Source of the DNA: Thermoproteota archaeon
GTDB lineage: Archaea; Korarchaeota; Korarchaeia; Korarchaeales; Korarchaeaceae
Length of the DNA: 64,000 nucleotides
NCBI GenBank assembly: GCA_027491395.1
Contig: JAOZFI010000041.1
Span: forward strand, 84,378-148,377
Direction of reading: 5' to 3'
Part shown: piece after piece, positions 50,621 to 58,998 of the stretch
How positions within the stretch are numbered: the stretch's first letter is position 1
Layout of the letters: the number at the start of each line of letters is the position of its first letter
Notes under the pieces: model-generated
The model's input: only the letters and a program-made list of their open reading frames with translations
Told to the model about the DNA's origin: nothing
The model's database searches: none
Position numbers and translations under genes: made by a program

Positions 50621-51349
50621 TCATTTGATTATACCTAGGTACAGCTTAGCGAACTGAGGATGCTCCAGTAGTTCTTTAGCGTTCCCTTCATATCTCATAG
50701 TCCCGCTTACTAGAAGGTATCCCCTATCCCCGACCTCCAGCGCTCTCTTTGCATGCTGCTCGACCATAACTATGGTCTGGTGGTATTCATCCCTCAGCTC
50801 AACCACCTTATTAAGGACCTGCTTCACTAGGATGGGAGCTAGGTCGGTAGTCATCTCGTCTAACATGAGTACTTTGGGCCTTCTCATCAAAGCCATCCCT
50901 ATTGCAAGCATTCTTCTTTCTCCACCGCTCAGGGTCCCCGCCTTCCTCTTCCTGAACTCCCTCAGCCTGGGAAACATGTCCAGAATCTCCTCTATCCTCT
51001 CAGGAACCTCCTCCTTGGGTAGAAGGTAGCCAGCTATCTTCAAGTTCTCCTCGACGCTTAAACCCGAGGCCACGTTCCCCAGCTGGGGCAGGTACGCTAT
51101 ACCCATTCTAGCCTTCTTATAGGCCGGGACCTTAGTGACATCCTGTCCCTCGAAAAGTACTTGGCCCTTGTGAATGGTGGCTATCCCCATTATGCTGTTA
51201 AGGAGAGTGGTCTTGCCCGCGCCGTTAGGCCCGACAACCACAGTTATCTCTCCCTCTCTCACTTCGAAGTTTATGTCGAACAGTACTTCTAACTTTCCAT
51301 ATCCAGAATACAAACCCTTCGTCTCCAGTATAGCCATAAGATCACCCAA
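50621..51349 (-). CDS. livF: Branched-chain amino-acid ABC transporter ATPase LivF
   Basis: 242 aa. Walker A GPNGAGKTT, GIAYLPQLGNVASGLSVEENL with the Q-loop, LSGGERRMLAIGMALMRRPKVLMLDEMT and the H-loop EQHAKRAL are complete. Aligns with LivF (short, without the LivG insertion). It is four bases after livG, in the operon livK-livG-livF. Confidence 0.93.
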   Translation of the reverse strand: MGDLMAILETKGLYSGYGKLEVLFDINFEVREGEITVVVGPNGAGKTTLLNSIMGIATIHKGQVLFEGQDVTKVPAYKKARMGIAYLPQLGNVASGLSVEENLKIAGYLLPKEEVPERIEEILDMFPRLREFRKRKAGTLSGGERRMLAIGMALMRRPKVLMLDEMTTDLAPILVKQVLNKVVELRDEYHQTIVMVEQHAKRALEVGDRGYLLVSGTMRYEGNAKELLEHPQFAKLYLGIIK

Positions 51350-51352
51350 CCC

Positions 51353-52132
51353 TCATCCTATGTATATCTCGATTACCTTGGGGTTATTCGCGACCTCGTC
51401 AGGCAGTCCCTCTGCGATTAAAGTCCCCCTATCGAGGACGTACACGTAATCAGCGAAAGGTAGGGCTATATCTATCCTGTGCTCTATCAGGAGGAAGCTG
51501 ACATCCCACTGCTTCCTGAGGTTGCTTACATAAGTCAGGATCTCACCAGCGTAGGCAGGATCCACTCCGCCTATTGGCTCATCGAGGGCTATTAGCTTAG
51601 CTCCCGTTGCGAGGGCCCTAGATACCTCTAGCATCTTAAGCTGACCTCCTCCCAAGGTGGCAGCGAGCTTATCCCAGTGATCCTCTAGTCCCACGTGCCT
51701 CAATATCTCAAATGCCTTCTTCACCTTCTCCTCTTCCTCTTCTATCCATAGAGATTTTATAGGAGCCTTCAGCGGACTCTCCCCTGAGTGACTCATAGCC
51801 GCAAGTACGTTCTCTAGGACGGTGAGCCTCAAGAAGGGAGCGGGGATCTGGAAGGTCCTAACGAAACCAGCCCTGTAAACTTTGTGCGGGGGCCAGCCCG
51901 TTATATCAACGCCATCGAATATTACCTTACCTCCATCAGGCTTTAGCACACCAGTACATGTGTTGACGAAAGTAGATTTACCGGCACCGTTCGGACCCAT
52001 GAGCATGGTCATGGAATTTCTTTTGACTTTTAGGGAGACGTTGTTTACTGCTATGAGACCACCGAACCTCTTGGTGAGGTTCTCAGTGATCAGTATGTAC
52101 TCCTCCTTACTTTCAGCCAAGAGCACCACCAC
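51353..52132 (-). CDS. livG: Branched-chain amino-acid ABC transporter ATPase LivG
   Basis: 259 aa. ENLTKRFGGLIAVNNVSLKVKRNS, Walker A GPNGAGKST, VRTFQIPAPFLRLTVLENVLAAM, GGGQLKMLEVSRALATGAKLIALDEPIGGVDP (a GGGQ variant of the signature), and the H-loop EHRIDIAL mark it as LivG. It follows livK with a T-rich terminator in the 90-base gap, so part of the transcripts may stop after livK. Confidence 0.93.
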   Translation of the reverse strand: MVVLLAESKEEYILITENLTKRFGGLIAVNNVSLKVKRNSMTMLMGPNGAGKSTFVNTCTGVLKPDGGKVIFDGVDITGWPPHKVYRAGFVRTFQIPAPFLRLTVLENVLAAMSHSGESPLKAPIKSLWIEEEEEKVKKAFEILRHVGLEDHWDKLAATLGGGQLKMLEVSRALATGAKLIALDEPIGGVDPAYAGEILTYVSNLRKQWDVSFLLIEHRIDIALPFADYVYVLDRGTLIAEGLPDEVANNPKVIEIYIG

Positions 52133-52195
52133 TCATTCCGGCCATCTGATTAAAATAAATGCTTTACCAAGTCTAAAGTGCGAGATGTTAGTCGT

Positions 52196-52210
52196 AAAAA
52201 AGGAAAAAAG
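52196..52210 (-). terminator. T-rich terminator after livK
   Basis: On the minus strand just past the livK stop (52223) are two T runs (CCTTTTTTCCTTTTTT). A partial stop here would give the abundant binding protein more copies than the downstream ATPase genes. Confidence 0.5.
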
Positions 52211-52222
52211 GTTTGAGAGGAA

Positions 52223-53614
52223 TTAACTCTTGCCTAAGAGCTGGAGGAACCAGTCGTTCCAAGTTATCTTTCCAGAATCGGCGTGGTAGGTACCGGCGAG
52301 CTTCCAGACCCACTTGCCGCCTTCTTGGGTCGGCATGTAGAAGAAGTAGTCGGCGCTAGCCCTGTCTCCGTTCTCATTGAGCACTATTATACCGGAGGCA
52401 CCGTACCAGTGCTCCCCTATGGTAGGCAGCGCCTTAGCAACGGCGACCGGGTCATAGGAGTCCACCAAGTCAAGTGCCACGGCGACCGTCCACAGGGCAT
52501 CGTAGGCAGCGTAGGCATAGCTATCAGGCTCCCTTCCTAGGGTCTTCATCACATAGTTCTTCACCTTCTCCTTGATCTTGGTAGCGGCTCCGAATATGGG
52601 ACTCACGAACTTGGTCTCATAGGCGAACTTAGCTGCGTCAGGGTTGTTAGTTATCTCGCTGAGCAGAGCGGTTCCGTCGGATCCGACCCAAGGAATCTTC
52701 TTGAGTGAGTCGTACTGAGCAGCCACGGCGGCGAACTGCACGTATTCGTTGAATCCTATGAAGGAGACGCCCACCTTGTCAGCCCCATACTTCTGAATTA
52801 ACTGGCTCACTATGGAATCGAGCTGCGACACTACGGCGGAGAACTCAGTAGCCTGAGGATCATACCTTATACCCTTGCCGTTCTTGGCGCCCCAAATCTC
52901 TCCGGTCTCACCGTGGGCCTTCAGTATTTTATCGAACTCCTCATCTATCTTCTCAGCTAAAGCAGTTCCCCACTCATCACCCCTCCAGACTTGTACCAAG
53001 TACCTAACTCCCAGCTGATAGAGAGCCGTAGCACTAGCAGGACCCTGTATCTCATCGGTAGGACAGTACCTGTAGATCATATCTTCGGGTATGGCGAGCC
53101 TCGGAGACGTGGAGGACTGAGATATCAGGAGCAGTTTGTTGGAGTCCACATAGTTCTTGAGTTCCTTGACCTCGGCACTGCTCATGGGCCCTATGAATAT
53201 CTTGACTCCCCTAGAGTGGAGAGCCTGCACCTTATCCAGTGCGGTCTTTGGATCGGTTGCAGTGTCCTCATAGTACACTTTTATGCGCCAGTCCTCTCCC
53301 CTAGCAGCGAGCCAGTCATTTATCTCCTTCTCGGCCAACTCAAGAGCGGCCTTGCTGTTTTCTCCGTATGAGGAGAGACCACCGGTGAGGGCCAGCAAGG
53401 CCCCTATCGGGACCTCACCCTTGAGCCCTGCGGCAGCTGCTCCTGCCTTAGTTATCGTCTGGGTTATGGTTATAGTCTTAGCTCCAGGAGCTCCAGCGGT
53501 TACAGTCGTGGTGACGGTCTTAACGCCTCCTCCTGCCCCACCTGCAGCCCATCCGATGCCTATCCCTATAATCAGGAGTATTAACATGAGGGCGTATGCT
53601 GTCTTGTCTGACAT
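52223..53614 (-). CDS. livK: Branched-chain amino-acid ABC transporter substrate-binding protein
   Basis: 463 aa from ATG 53614, chosen because GAGGTGA lies just upstream; upstream in-frame starts at 53620 and 53623 overlap it. An N-terminal hydrophobic anchor of about 20 residues (LMLILLIIGIGIGWAAGGAGG) is followed by a Thr/Ala-rich stretch and a periplasmic-binding-protein type I domain (GEVPIGALLALTGGLSSYGENSKAALELAEKEIN). The protein should stay tethered to the outer face of the membrane. Ligand: branched-chain or related amino acid. Confidence 0.92.
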   Translation of the reverse strand: MSDKTAYALMLILLIIGIGIGWAAGGAGGGVKTVTTTVTAGAPGAKTITITQTITKAGAAAAGLKGEVPIGALLALTGGLSSYGENSKAALELAEKEINDWLAARGEDWRIKVYYEDTATDPKTALDKVQALHSRGVKIFIGPMSSAEVKELKNYVDSNKLLLISQSSTSPRLAIPEDMIYRYCPTDEIQGPASATALYQLGVRYLVQVWRGDEWGTALAEKIDEEFDKILKAHGETGEIWGAKNGKGIRYDPQATEFSAVVSQLDSIVSQLIQKYGADKVGVSFIGFNEYVQFAAVAAQYDSLKKIPWVGSDGTALLSEITNNPDAAKFAYETKFVSPIFGAATKIKEKVKNYVMKTLGREPDSYAYAAYDALWTVAVALDLVDSYDPVAVAKALPTIGEHWYGASGIIVLNENGDRASADYFFYMPTQEGGKWVWKLAGTYHADSGKITWNDWFLQLLGKS

Positions 53615-53626
53615 ATTCATCACCTC

Positions 53627-53640
53627 GGGGTTTAAACCCC
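53627..53640. promoter_or_regulatory. 14-bp perfect palindrome at the livK transcript start
   Basis: GGGGTTTAAACCCC is a perfect inverted repeat. A TATA-like stretch at 53660-53676 puts the livK transcript start near 53641, so the palindrome is right at or just after it, the classic place for a dimeric repressor. I did not see a second copy in the window. Confidence 0.45.
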
Positions 53641-53913
53641 GCTGAAGGTCATATCATCCCTTTTATTTTAAAATGATTATGGCCGTATAGCAGCAATAAG
53701 CTATTTGCCATGGCGAATTATATTGAAGAGAGGTGCTCCCTTTGACAGTAAATTGTATCTAGGGAGGCTTGAAGTCGATAAGAGAAGCTCAGCTTCAATT
53801 CACCCAATCTCTGCAAAGGGACCCGGATACGCCTTCGGCGCAGCCTACAGCAATTATGTTTTTAACAATCCTGAAGGGAGTTGAGAAGAGTGGGTTAAGT
53901 TGGGGTGATCCTA
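53641..53913. other. Divergent intergenic region between livK and livH
   Basis: About 270 bases between the two liv transcription units. The open frames here (such as from 53769) are shadows of the livH region. It holds A/T-rich stretches for livK (about 53660-53676) and, nearer livH, a TTTTTAACAATCC stretch at 53859-53871 that could serve livH. No gene is supported. Confidence 0.5.
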
Positions 53914-54879
53914 ATGCAGATTCTCGCTGGGCCGATAGTACAGATCCTTATGACAGCAATAGGCTTCTCAGGCGGGCTGGCCTTGGCTGCCGCTGGAATA
54001 ACTCTAATATATATGACCACAGGAACCTTCAATTTCGCTCATGCCTCTATGACTGCATGGGGATTCTACATAGTATTCTCATTGTACAAGGTTCTGCTAG
54101 GGGGGAATCCCTACTTATACTTCCCAGTGGCATTCATATTCTCCGGTCTTCTGGGAGTCATCACCTATCTAGTAGTAAACAGGTGGCTATTGAAGAGAGG
54201 GGCTGACATGGTCACCCTAATGATGTCGACACTGGGCGTCGATCTCGCCTTCTTCGCATTCATTAACATATTCGCGGACTACCTGACAGCCACATATAAG
54301 GTCAACACAAGATTGATTGTCTTGACCACTGAGGATATAATATTAGGTAAGATAGGTACCTTCCCTTTTAAGGCAATAACGATAATCTCGGTCGTGATAG
54401 TCGTGGGGATGGCCCTATTCTTCTACCTACTCCTGAACAGAACCAAGTTCGGGATAGCCTTCAGGATAACGGTAGAGAATCCGGCTCTAGCCTCGATACT
54501 GGGGATAAATACGGAAACTATTTACCTCTTCGCGTGGTTCATGGGAGGAGCGATGGCTGGGCTGGGTGGAGCCATATTGTCTCTTGTGATCAGCGGTACA
54601 CCTACCGTTGGGAACACTGTGATCGTACCAGAATTCGCCGCATCAATAGTAGGAGGCCTCTACTCGATATACGGTGGGCTAGTTGGAGGATTCCTAATTG
54701 GTCTCAGTCAGAAGCTGATAATAAACTGGTTGGGAAGCGTACTGGGAGGCAACATAGTGGTTTACGAGCCCATCATACCTCTGCTCATAATGGCTGCGAC
54801 GCTTCTGCTCTACCCAGAGGGTCTCGCTGGCATAGATTGGAGGAGGATCTTCTCGAGATCGAAATCTAGCAGGAGGTGA
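53914..54879 (+). CDS. livH: Branched-chain amino-acid ABC transporter permease LivH
   Basis: 321 aa from ATG 53914 (GGTGAT just upstream; GTG 53905 is part of that site). Eight or so transmembrane segments; GGLALAAAGITLIYMTTGTFNFAHASMTAWGFYI, RTKFGIAFRITVENPALASILGINTETIYLFAWFMGGAMAGLGG are typical of LivH. It forms the pore with LivM, overlapping its start by four bases (54876-54879). Confidence 0.93.
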   Translation: MQILAGPIVQILMTAIGFSGGLALAAAGITLIYMTTGTFNFAHASMTAWGFYIVFSLYKVLLGGNPYLYFPVAFIFSGLLGVITYLVVNRWLLKRGADMVTLMMSTLGVDLAFFAFINIFADYLTATYKVNTRLIVLTTEDIILGKIGTFPFKAITIISVVIVVGMALFFYLLLNRTKFGIAFRITVENPALASILGINTETIYLFAWFMGGAMAGLGGAILSLVISGTPTVGNTVIVPEFAASIVGGLYSIYGGLVGGFLIGLSQKLIINWLGSVLGGNIVVYEPIIPLLIMAATLLLYPEGLAGIDWRRIFSRSKSSRR

Positions 54880-55964
54880 TAGTTATGATGGAGGGCATAC
54901 TCGAGTACCTCTACAACCCTCTTGTATTGAGTATCCTAGTAAACATGGCTGTATTCCTCATAGTTACCTTAAGCCTCAACATAGAAACCGGATTTGCGGG
55001 CATTCCACAGTTCGGTAGGGTGTTAGCAGTCATAGCTGGGGCTATAGGTGCAGGTGCGATAGCGGGAAGGATGATGGCAGCAATGATGGGATTACCCGCA
55101 GGTATCGAATACGTAGGGGATCAGAACTTCGTGATTGTAGGAGAGTTGAATAAAGCCTTGGAATCAAATCCTCTCCTATCGATAGGGGCTCTCATTCTGA
55201 GCTTGGCTGTAGCAGCGGTAATGGGAGGTATAATGGGCTATCTAGCATCCTATCCAGCGATAAGGTTGAAAGAAGCCTACTTAGGCATTACCTTGTTGGC
55301 TTTTGGCGACGCACTCCAAATAGTAGGAATGTATTACGATCCCTTAGCAGGTGGAACGGCGGGAATAGTAGTTCCCGACGTCTTCAGGTTCGTGGGGACA
55401 GGAGAGATAAGGTTCCTCAGCAGCACATTGATAATATTGGGTATAGCTATCTTGGTATACTTGTATGTCCAAAGTTTAGCTAGATCGCCCTTCGGCAGGG
55501 CCCTCAAGGCTATGAGAGATAATGAGCTCGCTGCTAAGGTATACGGCAAGGACATTGTAAATTTGAGGGCCAAGACCTTAATCATAGGAGGCGCGCTTGC
55601 TGGGATGGGAGGAGCCCTCTGGACCCTTTACACCGGAAGCTTCAAAGCCCTCACCTACAACAGGCTTACTTGGACCTTCTGGCCTTGGGCGTTCATGATG
55701 TTAGGAGGCACCGGAAATAACCTCGGGATAGTCCTCGGTACCTTGGTATTCTCCACTGTCAGAAGTCTGATCTATGCATACAAGACCGAACTGACAGCAT
55801 TCATACCAATAAATCCAAATTGGCTTGAATACCTCCTGATAGGCGTCATAATAATCGCAATTGCCTTGTTCAGACCTCAAGGAATACTTCCAGAGAAGCC
55901 AGAGCTACCGCTGTCGAGGAAGAAGATCGAGAGCATAAGGGCTTCCCTCGCTAAGGGAGACTGA
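54876..55964 (+). CDS. livM: Branched-chain amino-acid ABC transporter permease LivM
   Basis: 362 aa, about nine transmembrane segments. NIETGFAGIPQFGRVLAVIAGA, AIRLKEAYLGITLLAFGDALQIV, SPFGRALKAMRDNELAAKVYGKDIVNLRAKTLIIGGALAGMGGALW, and FWPWAFMMLGGTGN (the permease coupling region) identify LivM. It ends with a 14-base convergent overlap with pgsB. Confidence 0.93.
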   Translation: MIVMMEGILEYLYNPLVLSILVNMAVFLIVTLSLNIETGFAGIPQFGRVLAVIAGAIGAGAIAGRMMAAMMGLPAGIEYVGDQNFVIVGELNKALESNPLLSIGALILSLAVAAVMGGIMGYLASYPAIRLKEAYLGITLLAFGDALQIVGMYYDPLAGGTAGIVVPDVFRFVGTGEIRFLSSTLIILGIAILVYLYVQSLARSPFGRALKAMRDNELAAKVYGKDIVNLRAKTLIIGGALAGMGGALWTLYTGSFKALTYNRLTWTFWPWAFMMLGGTGNNLGIVLGTLVFSTVRSLIYAYKTELTAFIPINPNWLEYLLIGVIIIAIALFRPQGILPEKPELPLSRKKIESIRASLAKGD

Positions 55965-56991
55965 GTACCCCATCCCCACTTTTTCCCATCAATGTGGGGA
56001 CTTCATCCTTGACACCTAGTCTGGGGAGCAGGCATCTCACTAAACTACCCCTCCTATTTCCTGTTATGAATAGGGGGAACCCACTCCTTCTAACCTCATC
56101 TAGGAGAAGATCCACCCCTTCGCAGGAGTCGGGGAGGTACATCCCTCCGACTCTCTTGGAAAACTCGTACGACCACTCTCCAGCCACGGCAACCTTTGAA
56201 TAGTCGACCCATCTCTCCCTCATCATTTTGAGAAAGGCCCATGTCCTCCCGGGTCTGTCCCTTCTGAGCTGAATGAAGATGAAAGGTCTTTCACCTAACC
56301 ACCTCACCAAAAGGGTCGCGCTATCCGGATCATTAACTTTAGATGCGTCGAAATAAACTATCCCGTTAATCTCCTTCCACCTAAGCTTCTTCTTGATCGC
56401 CTCAAGGTAGGCATTAATGTTCGCACTTCCTAACCCGAGAAACTCCAAGATTTCGTTCAGAAGAGAGGGGATCTCAGCACCCGGCAGGTGGGAGTGGGCA
56501 GGTCTGACCCTTACGAGCTTCTTAGCTTTTCTACTCATTATATCATTTAAGTGGTCGTTCGTCTCACCGCTGAACACTATTTCTGCTTTTCCAAAGGAAG
56601 AGGCAATGGATCTAGCTATTTTCTCCCTAGTCCTGCCCATCTCCTTCACGTGATCTAGCCTTACATTGGTCACAGCAACGATTTGTGGTTTAACAAAGAG
56701 ATCATTGAATACTCTCATCGTGTAGGGGGACACCCCCTGATTCTCTAGAATGCAATACTCAGAATGTGGGACGTTAAGGAGGTTCTCGTAAAGCCTAGTG
56801 GGGATTCTACGCCTCAGGATTTTGACGTCCCTCCCAATACAAAGGATAGGGAGCGTACCAGTGACTTTGCAGAAGGAGGTCTTCTCCTTGGAGACTACCT
56901 CACTGTGCAACGAAATGGATAAGCTTGTCTTCCCCCTAGTCCCTTGGACGGAGATCCTCGTATCAGCTATCCTCCAAGGTGGGTCTCCCAT
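55951..56991 (-). CDS. PgsB/CapB-like Mur-ligase-family poly-gamma-glutamate synthase
   Basis: 346 aa. The ATP-binding loop GTRGKTS is at 17-23, followed by FCKVTGTLP, RRRIPTRLYENLLNV, CILENQGVSPYTMRVFNDLFVKPQIVAVTNVRLDHVKEMGRTREKIARSIASSFGKAE. This is the CapB/PgsB layout (GTRGKSS, KTTGT, ECMA, TNVRxDHxDxMG) and not that of MurC-F. It acts with PgsC to polymerise glutamate. It lies nine bases downstream of the PgsC-like gene. No CapA gene is in the window. Confidence 0.83.
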   Translation of the reverse strand: MGDPPWRIADTRISVQGTRGKTSLSISLHSEVVSKEKTSFCKVTGTLPILCIGRDVKILRRRIPTRLYENLLNVPHSEYCILENQGVSPYTMRVFNDLFVKPQIVAVTNVRLDHVKEMGRTREKIARSIASSFGKAEIVFSGETNDHLNDIMSRKAKKLVRVRPAHSHLPGAEIPSLLNEILEFLGLGSANINAYLEAIKKKLRWKEINGIVYFDASKVNDPDSATLLVRWLGERPFIFIQLRRDRPGRTWAFLKMMRERWVDYSKVAVAGEWSYEFSKRVGGMYLPDSCEGVDLLLDEVRRSGFPLFITGNRRGSLVRCLLPRLGVKDEVPTLMGKSGDGVLSLP

Positions 56992-57000
56992 TTGATCCCC

Positions 57001-57444
57001 TCACATCTTTAGAAAATTAACTAAAATGGAGGTTACGAACAGCTGTAACGTAAAGAAGATTGCCGAAAAAGCGGCTGTCAATACCGGTTCTCTCGATGTA
57101 TGTATATCATAGGATAACAGTCCGGGAAGCGTGGAAATCAATAGATACTCGATTCTCAAAGAGTTGAGGGTCGTAATGAGAACGGTAACGGAGCTGATGA
57201 CGCTCTGAAGGAAGAAAATCCTCATTCCATAGAACAAGAATTTCCTGTATGCCAGCTCCCCCATTAAATACGACGTTATAGAACTTACGATGATCACCGG
57301 AATCGATTCGGGCATTAGCGAGGAGAAAGAAGCCAGCAAAGGAATGGACAGGGACACAGCTCTGAAGCCTAACCTTTCATATGTAACCCATACAACAGAA
57401 AGCGCAACGATCATTGACGCATAAGCCGCTACTACTCCTTCCAT
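57001..57444 (-). CDS. PgsC/CapC-like membrane protein of poly-gamma-glutamate synthesis
   Basis: 147 aa, the exact size of PgsC (about 149 aa). The hydropathy pattern of four to five helices matches, with ITSYLMGELAYRKFLFYGMRIFFLQSVI and LISTLPGLLSYDIHTSREPVLTAAFSAIFFTLQLFVTSI aligning to VIVKYGLSKFMILYGRRKFAAML and IIVPGLIANTIQKQGLTITFGSTLLL in Bacillus PgsC. The LPGL-x-x-x-D motif is at 106-113. First gene of the pgsC-pgsB pair, divergent from gdhA. Confidence 0.78.
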   Translation of the reverse strand: MEGVVAAYASMIVALSVVWVTYERLGFRAVSLSIPLLASFSSLMPESIPVIIVSSITSYLMGELAYRKFLFYGMRIFFLQSVISSVTVLITTLNSLRIEYLLISTLPGLLSYDIHTSREPVLTAAFSAIFFTLQLFVTSILVNFLKM

Positions 57445-57518
57445 CCCCGCTAGAGCCTACGAATCACAAATAACGGTTTATGTCAAAAGGCGAAATTCGA
57501 ATCGTGATGTTAAAGACG

Positions 57519-57532
57519 TTAATATTTAATAG
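57519..57532 (+). promoter_or_regulatory. Glutamate dehydrogenase promoter (TATA)
   Basis: TTAATATTTAATAG is centred about 26 bases ahead of an expected transcript start near 57551; a G-rich ribosome-binding site (57565-57570) precedes ATG 57577. The leader contains a short CCCTT/AAGGG inverted repeat overlapping the ribosome-binding site. Confidence 0.6.
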
Positions 57533-57576
57533 CTTTCGGAGCTTCATATCCAAGACCCTTCAAGGGGGGATATCCT

Positions 57577-58845
57577 ATGTCTACGGAACTCAATCCATGG
57601 GAAGTTGCCCTTAAGCAGCTTGATAAGGCTGCTAAGGTTATGAATCTTGATCCCGGACTACATGCTATTTTGGCCAAGCCCAAGAGGGTCCTCGAGGTGG
57701 CTCTCCCCGTCAAGATGGATGACGGATCTATAAAGGTCTTCACCGGCTGGAGGGTCCAGCACAACGACGCTAGGGGGCCCCACAAGGGAGGTATAAGATA
57801 CCACCCCAACACAGATGTGAATGAGGTCAAGGCCCTGGCCATGTGGATGACTTGGAAGACCGCCGTCGTCGATGTGCCCTTCGGCGGTGCCAAGGGAGGA
57901 ATCCAAGTAGATCCCCACAAGCTCAGCCTCGCCGAGCTGGAGAGGCTAACTAGGAGATACGCCTACGCGATAGCCCCAATAATAAGTGTGGACGCTGACA
58001 TCCCCGCTCCCGATGTGTACACCTCACCTAGGGAGATGGCTTGGATAATGGACACATACAGCATGCTTAAAGGCTACCCCGAACCCGGCATAATAACTGG
58101 CAAGCCGCTTGAGGTGGGTGGTAGTGAGGGTAGGGTGGAGGCCACCGCTAGGGGTCTGCAGTACACTGTCGAGGAGGCCCTCAAGGTCCTCGGTATAGAT
58201 CCGAAGGGAGCCACCGCTGCTGTGCAGGGATACGGTAACGCTGGCTACTTCTCCGCCAAGTTCATGCACGAGCTCGGTATGAAGGTCGTGGCCGTGAGCG
58301 ACACTAGGGGTGCGATCTATAACCCAGACGGCCTCGATCCCGATGCCGTGCTCGAGCACAAGAAGAAGACCGGCAGCGTTAAGGACTTCCCTGGCTCCAC
58401 CCCGATAGCTGCCGATCCTGTAGAGGGTAACAAGAAGCTGCTCGAGCTTGATGTGGATGTACTGATCCCTGCCGCCATAGAGAACGTAATAACCAAGGAG
58501 AACGCTGACAATGTGAAGGCCAAGATAGTGGCCGAGGCCGCTAACGGTCCGACCACGCCCGAGGCTGATGAGATACTGTTCCAGAAGGGCGTGCTTATCA
58601 TACCCGATATCCTTGCCAACGCTGGCGGTGTGACCGTCAGCTACTTTGAGTGGGTGCAGGCTAGGACTAGAGAGTGGTGGGACATAGATACTGTTAGACA
58701 GAAGCTCAGGGCCAAGATGACTAAGGCCTTTAGGGACGTCTACAACAAGCACAAGGAAATGAACATAGACATGAGGACCGCTGCTCTAGTACTTGCTGTC
58801 GGCAGAGTGGCCAAGGCCATGGAGATCAGGGGCATTTGGCCCTAA
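57577..58845 (+). CDS. gdhA: Glutamate dehydrogenase
   Basis: 422 aa hexameric GDH. It has GWRVQHNDARGPHKGGIRYHPNTDVNEVKALAMWMTWKTAVVDVPFGGAKGGI with the catalytic Lys, DADIPAPDVYTSPREMAWIMD, VQGYGNAGYFSAKFMHELGMKVVAVSDTRG as the NAD(P) fold, and AAIENVITKENADNVKAKIVAEAANGPTTPEADEIL. It deaminates glutamate in a peptide fermenter or fixes ammonia. The codons look optimised for high expression. It is divergent from pgsC. Confidence 0.97.
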   Translation: MSTELNPWEVALKQLDKAAKVMNLDPGLHAILAKPKRVLEVALPVKMDDGSIKVFTGWRVQHNDARGPHKGGIRYHPNTDVNEVKALAMWMTWKTAVVDVPFGGAKGGIQVDPHKLSLAELERLTRRYAYAIAPIISVDADIPAPDVYTSPREMAWIMDTYSMLKGYPEPGIITGKPLEVGGSEGRVEATARGLQYTVEEALKVLGIDPKGATAAVQGYGNAGYFSAKFMHELGMKVVAVSDTRGAIYNPDGLDPDAVLEHKKKTGSVKDFPGSTPIAADPVEGNKKLLELDVDVLIPAAIENVITKENADNVKAKIVAEAANGPTTPEADEILFQKGVLIIPDILANAGGVTVSYFEWVQARTREWWDIDTVRQKLRAKMTKAFRDVYNKHKEMNIDMRTAALVLAVGRVAKAMEIRGIWP

Positions 58846-58847
58846 AC

Positions 58848-58866
58848 CCTCTCTTCCTTTTTATTC
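58848..58866 (+). terminator. T-rich terminator after gdhA
   Basis: The plus strand has CTCTCTTCCTTTTTATTC immediately after the gdhA stop, a pyrimidine-rich run ending in T5 that fits archaeal intrinsic termination. Confidence 0.45.
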
Positions 58867-58998
58867 AGATTTCGGACTTCAATAGTATCATCTCCGCCGG
58901 ATTAGCCAAATAAATGCGAGGGCCTATTTTACACTCCCCTAGAAGGGTAGGACGAGAGAGGAGAGGGAACGAAGGTCCCATTCAGTGACTAGATCCGG

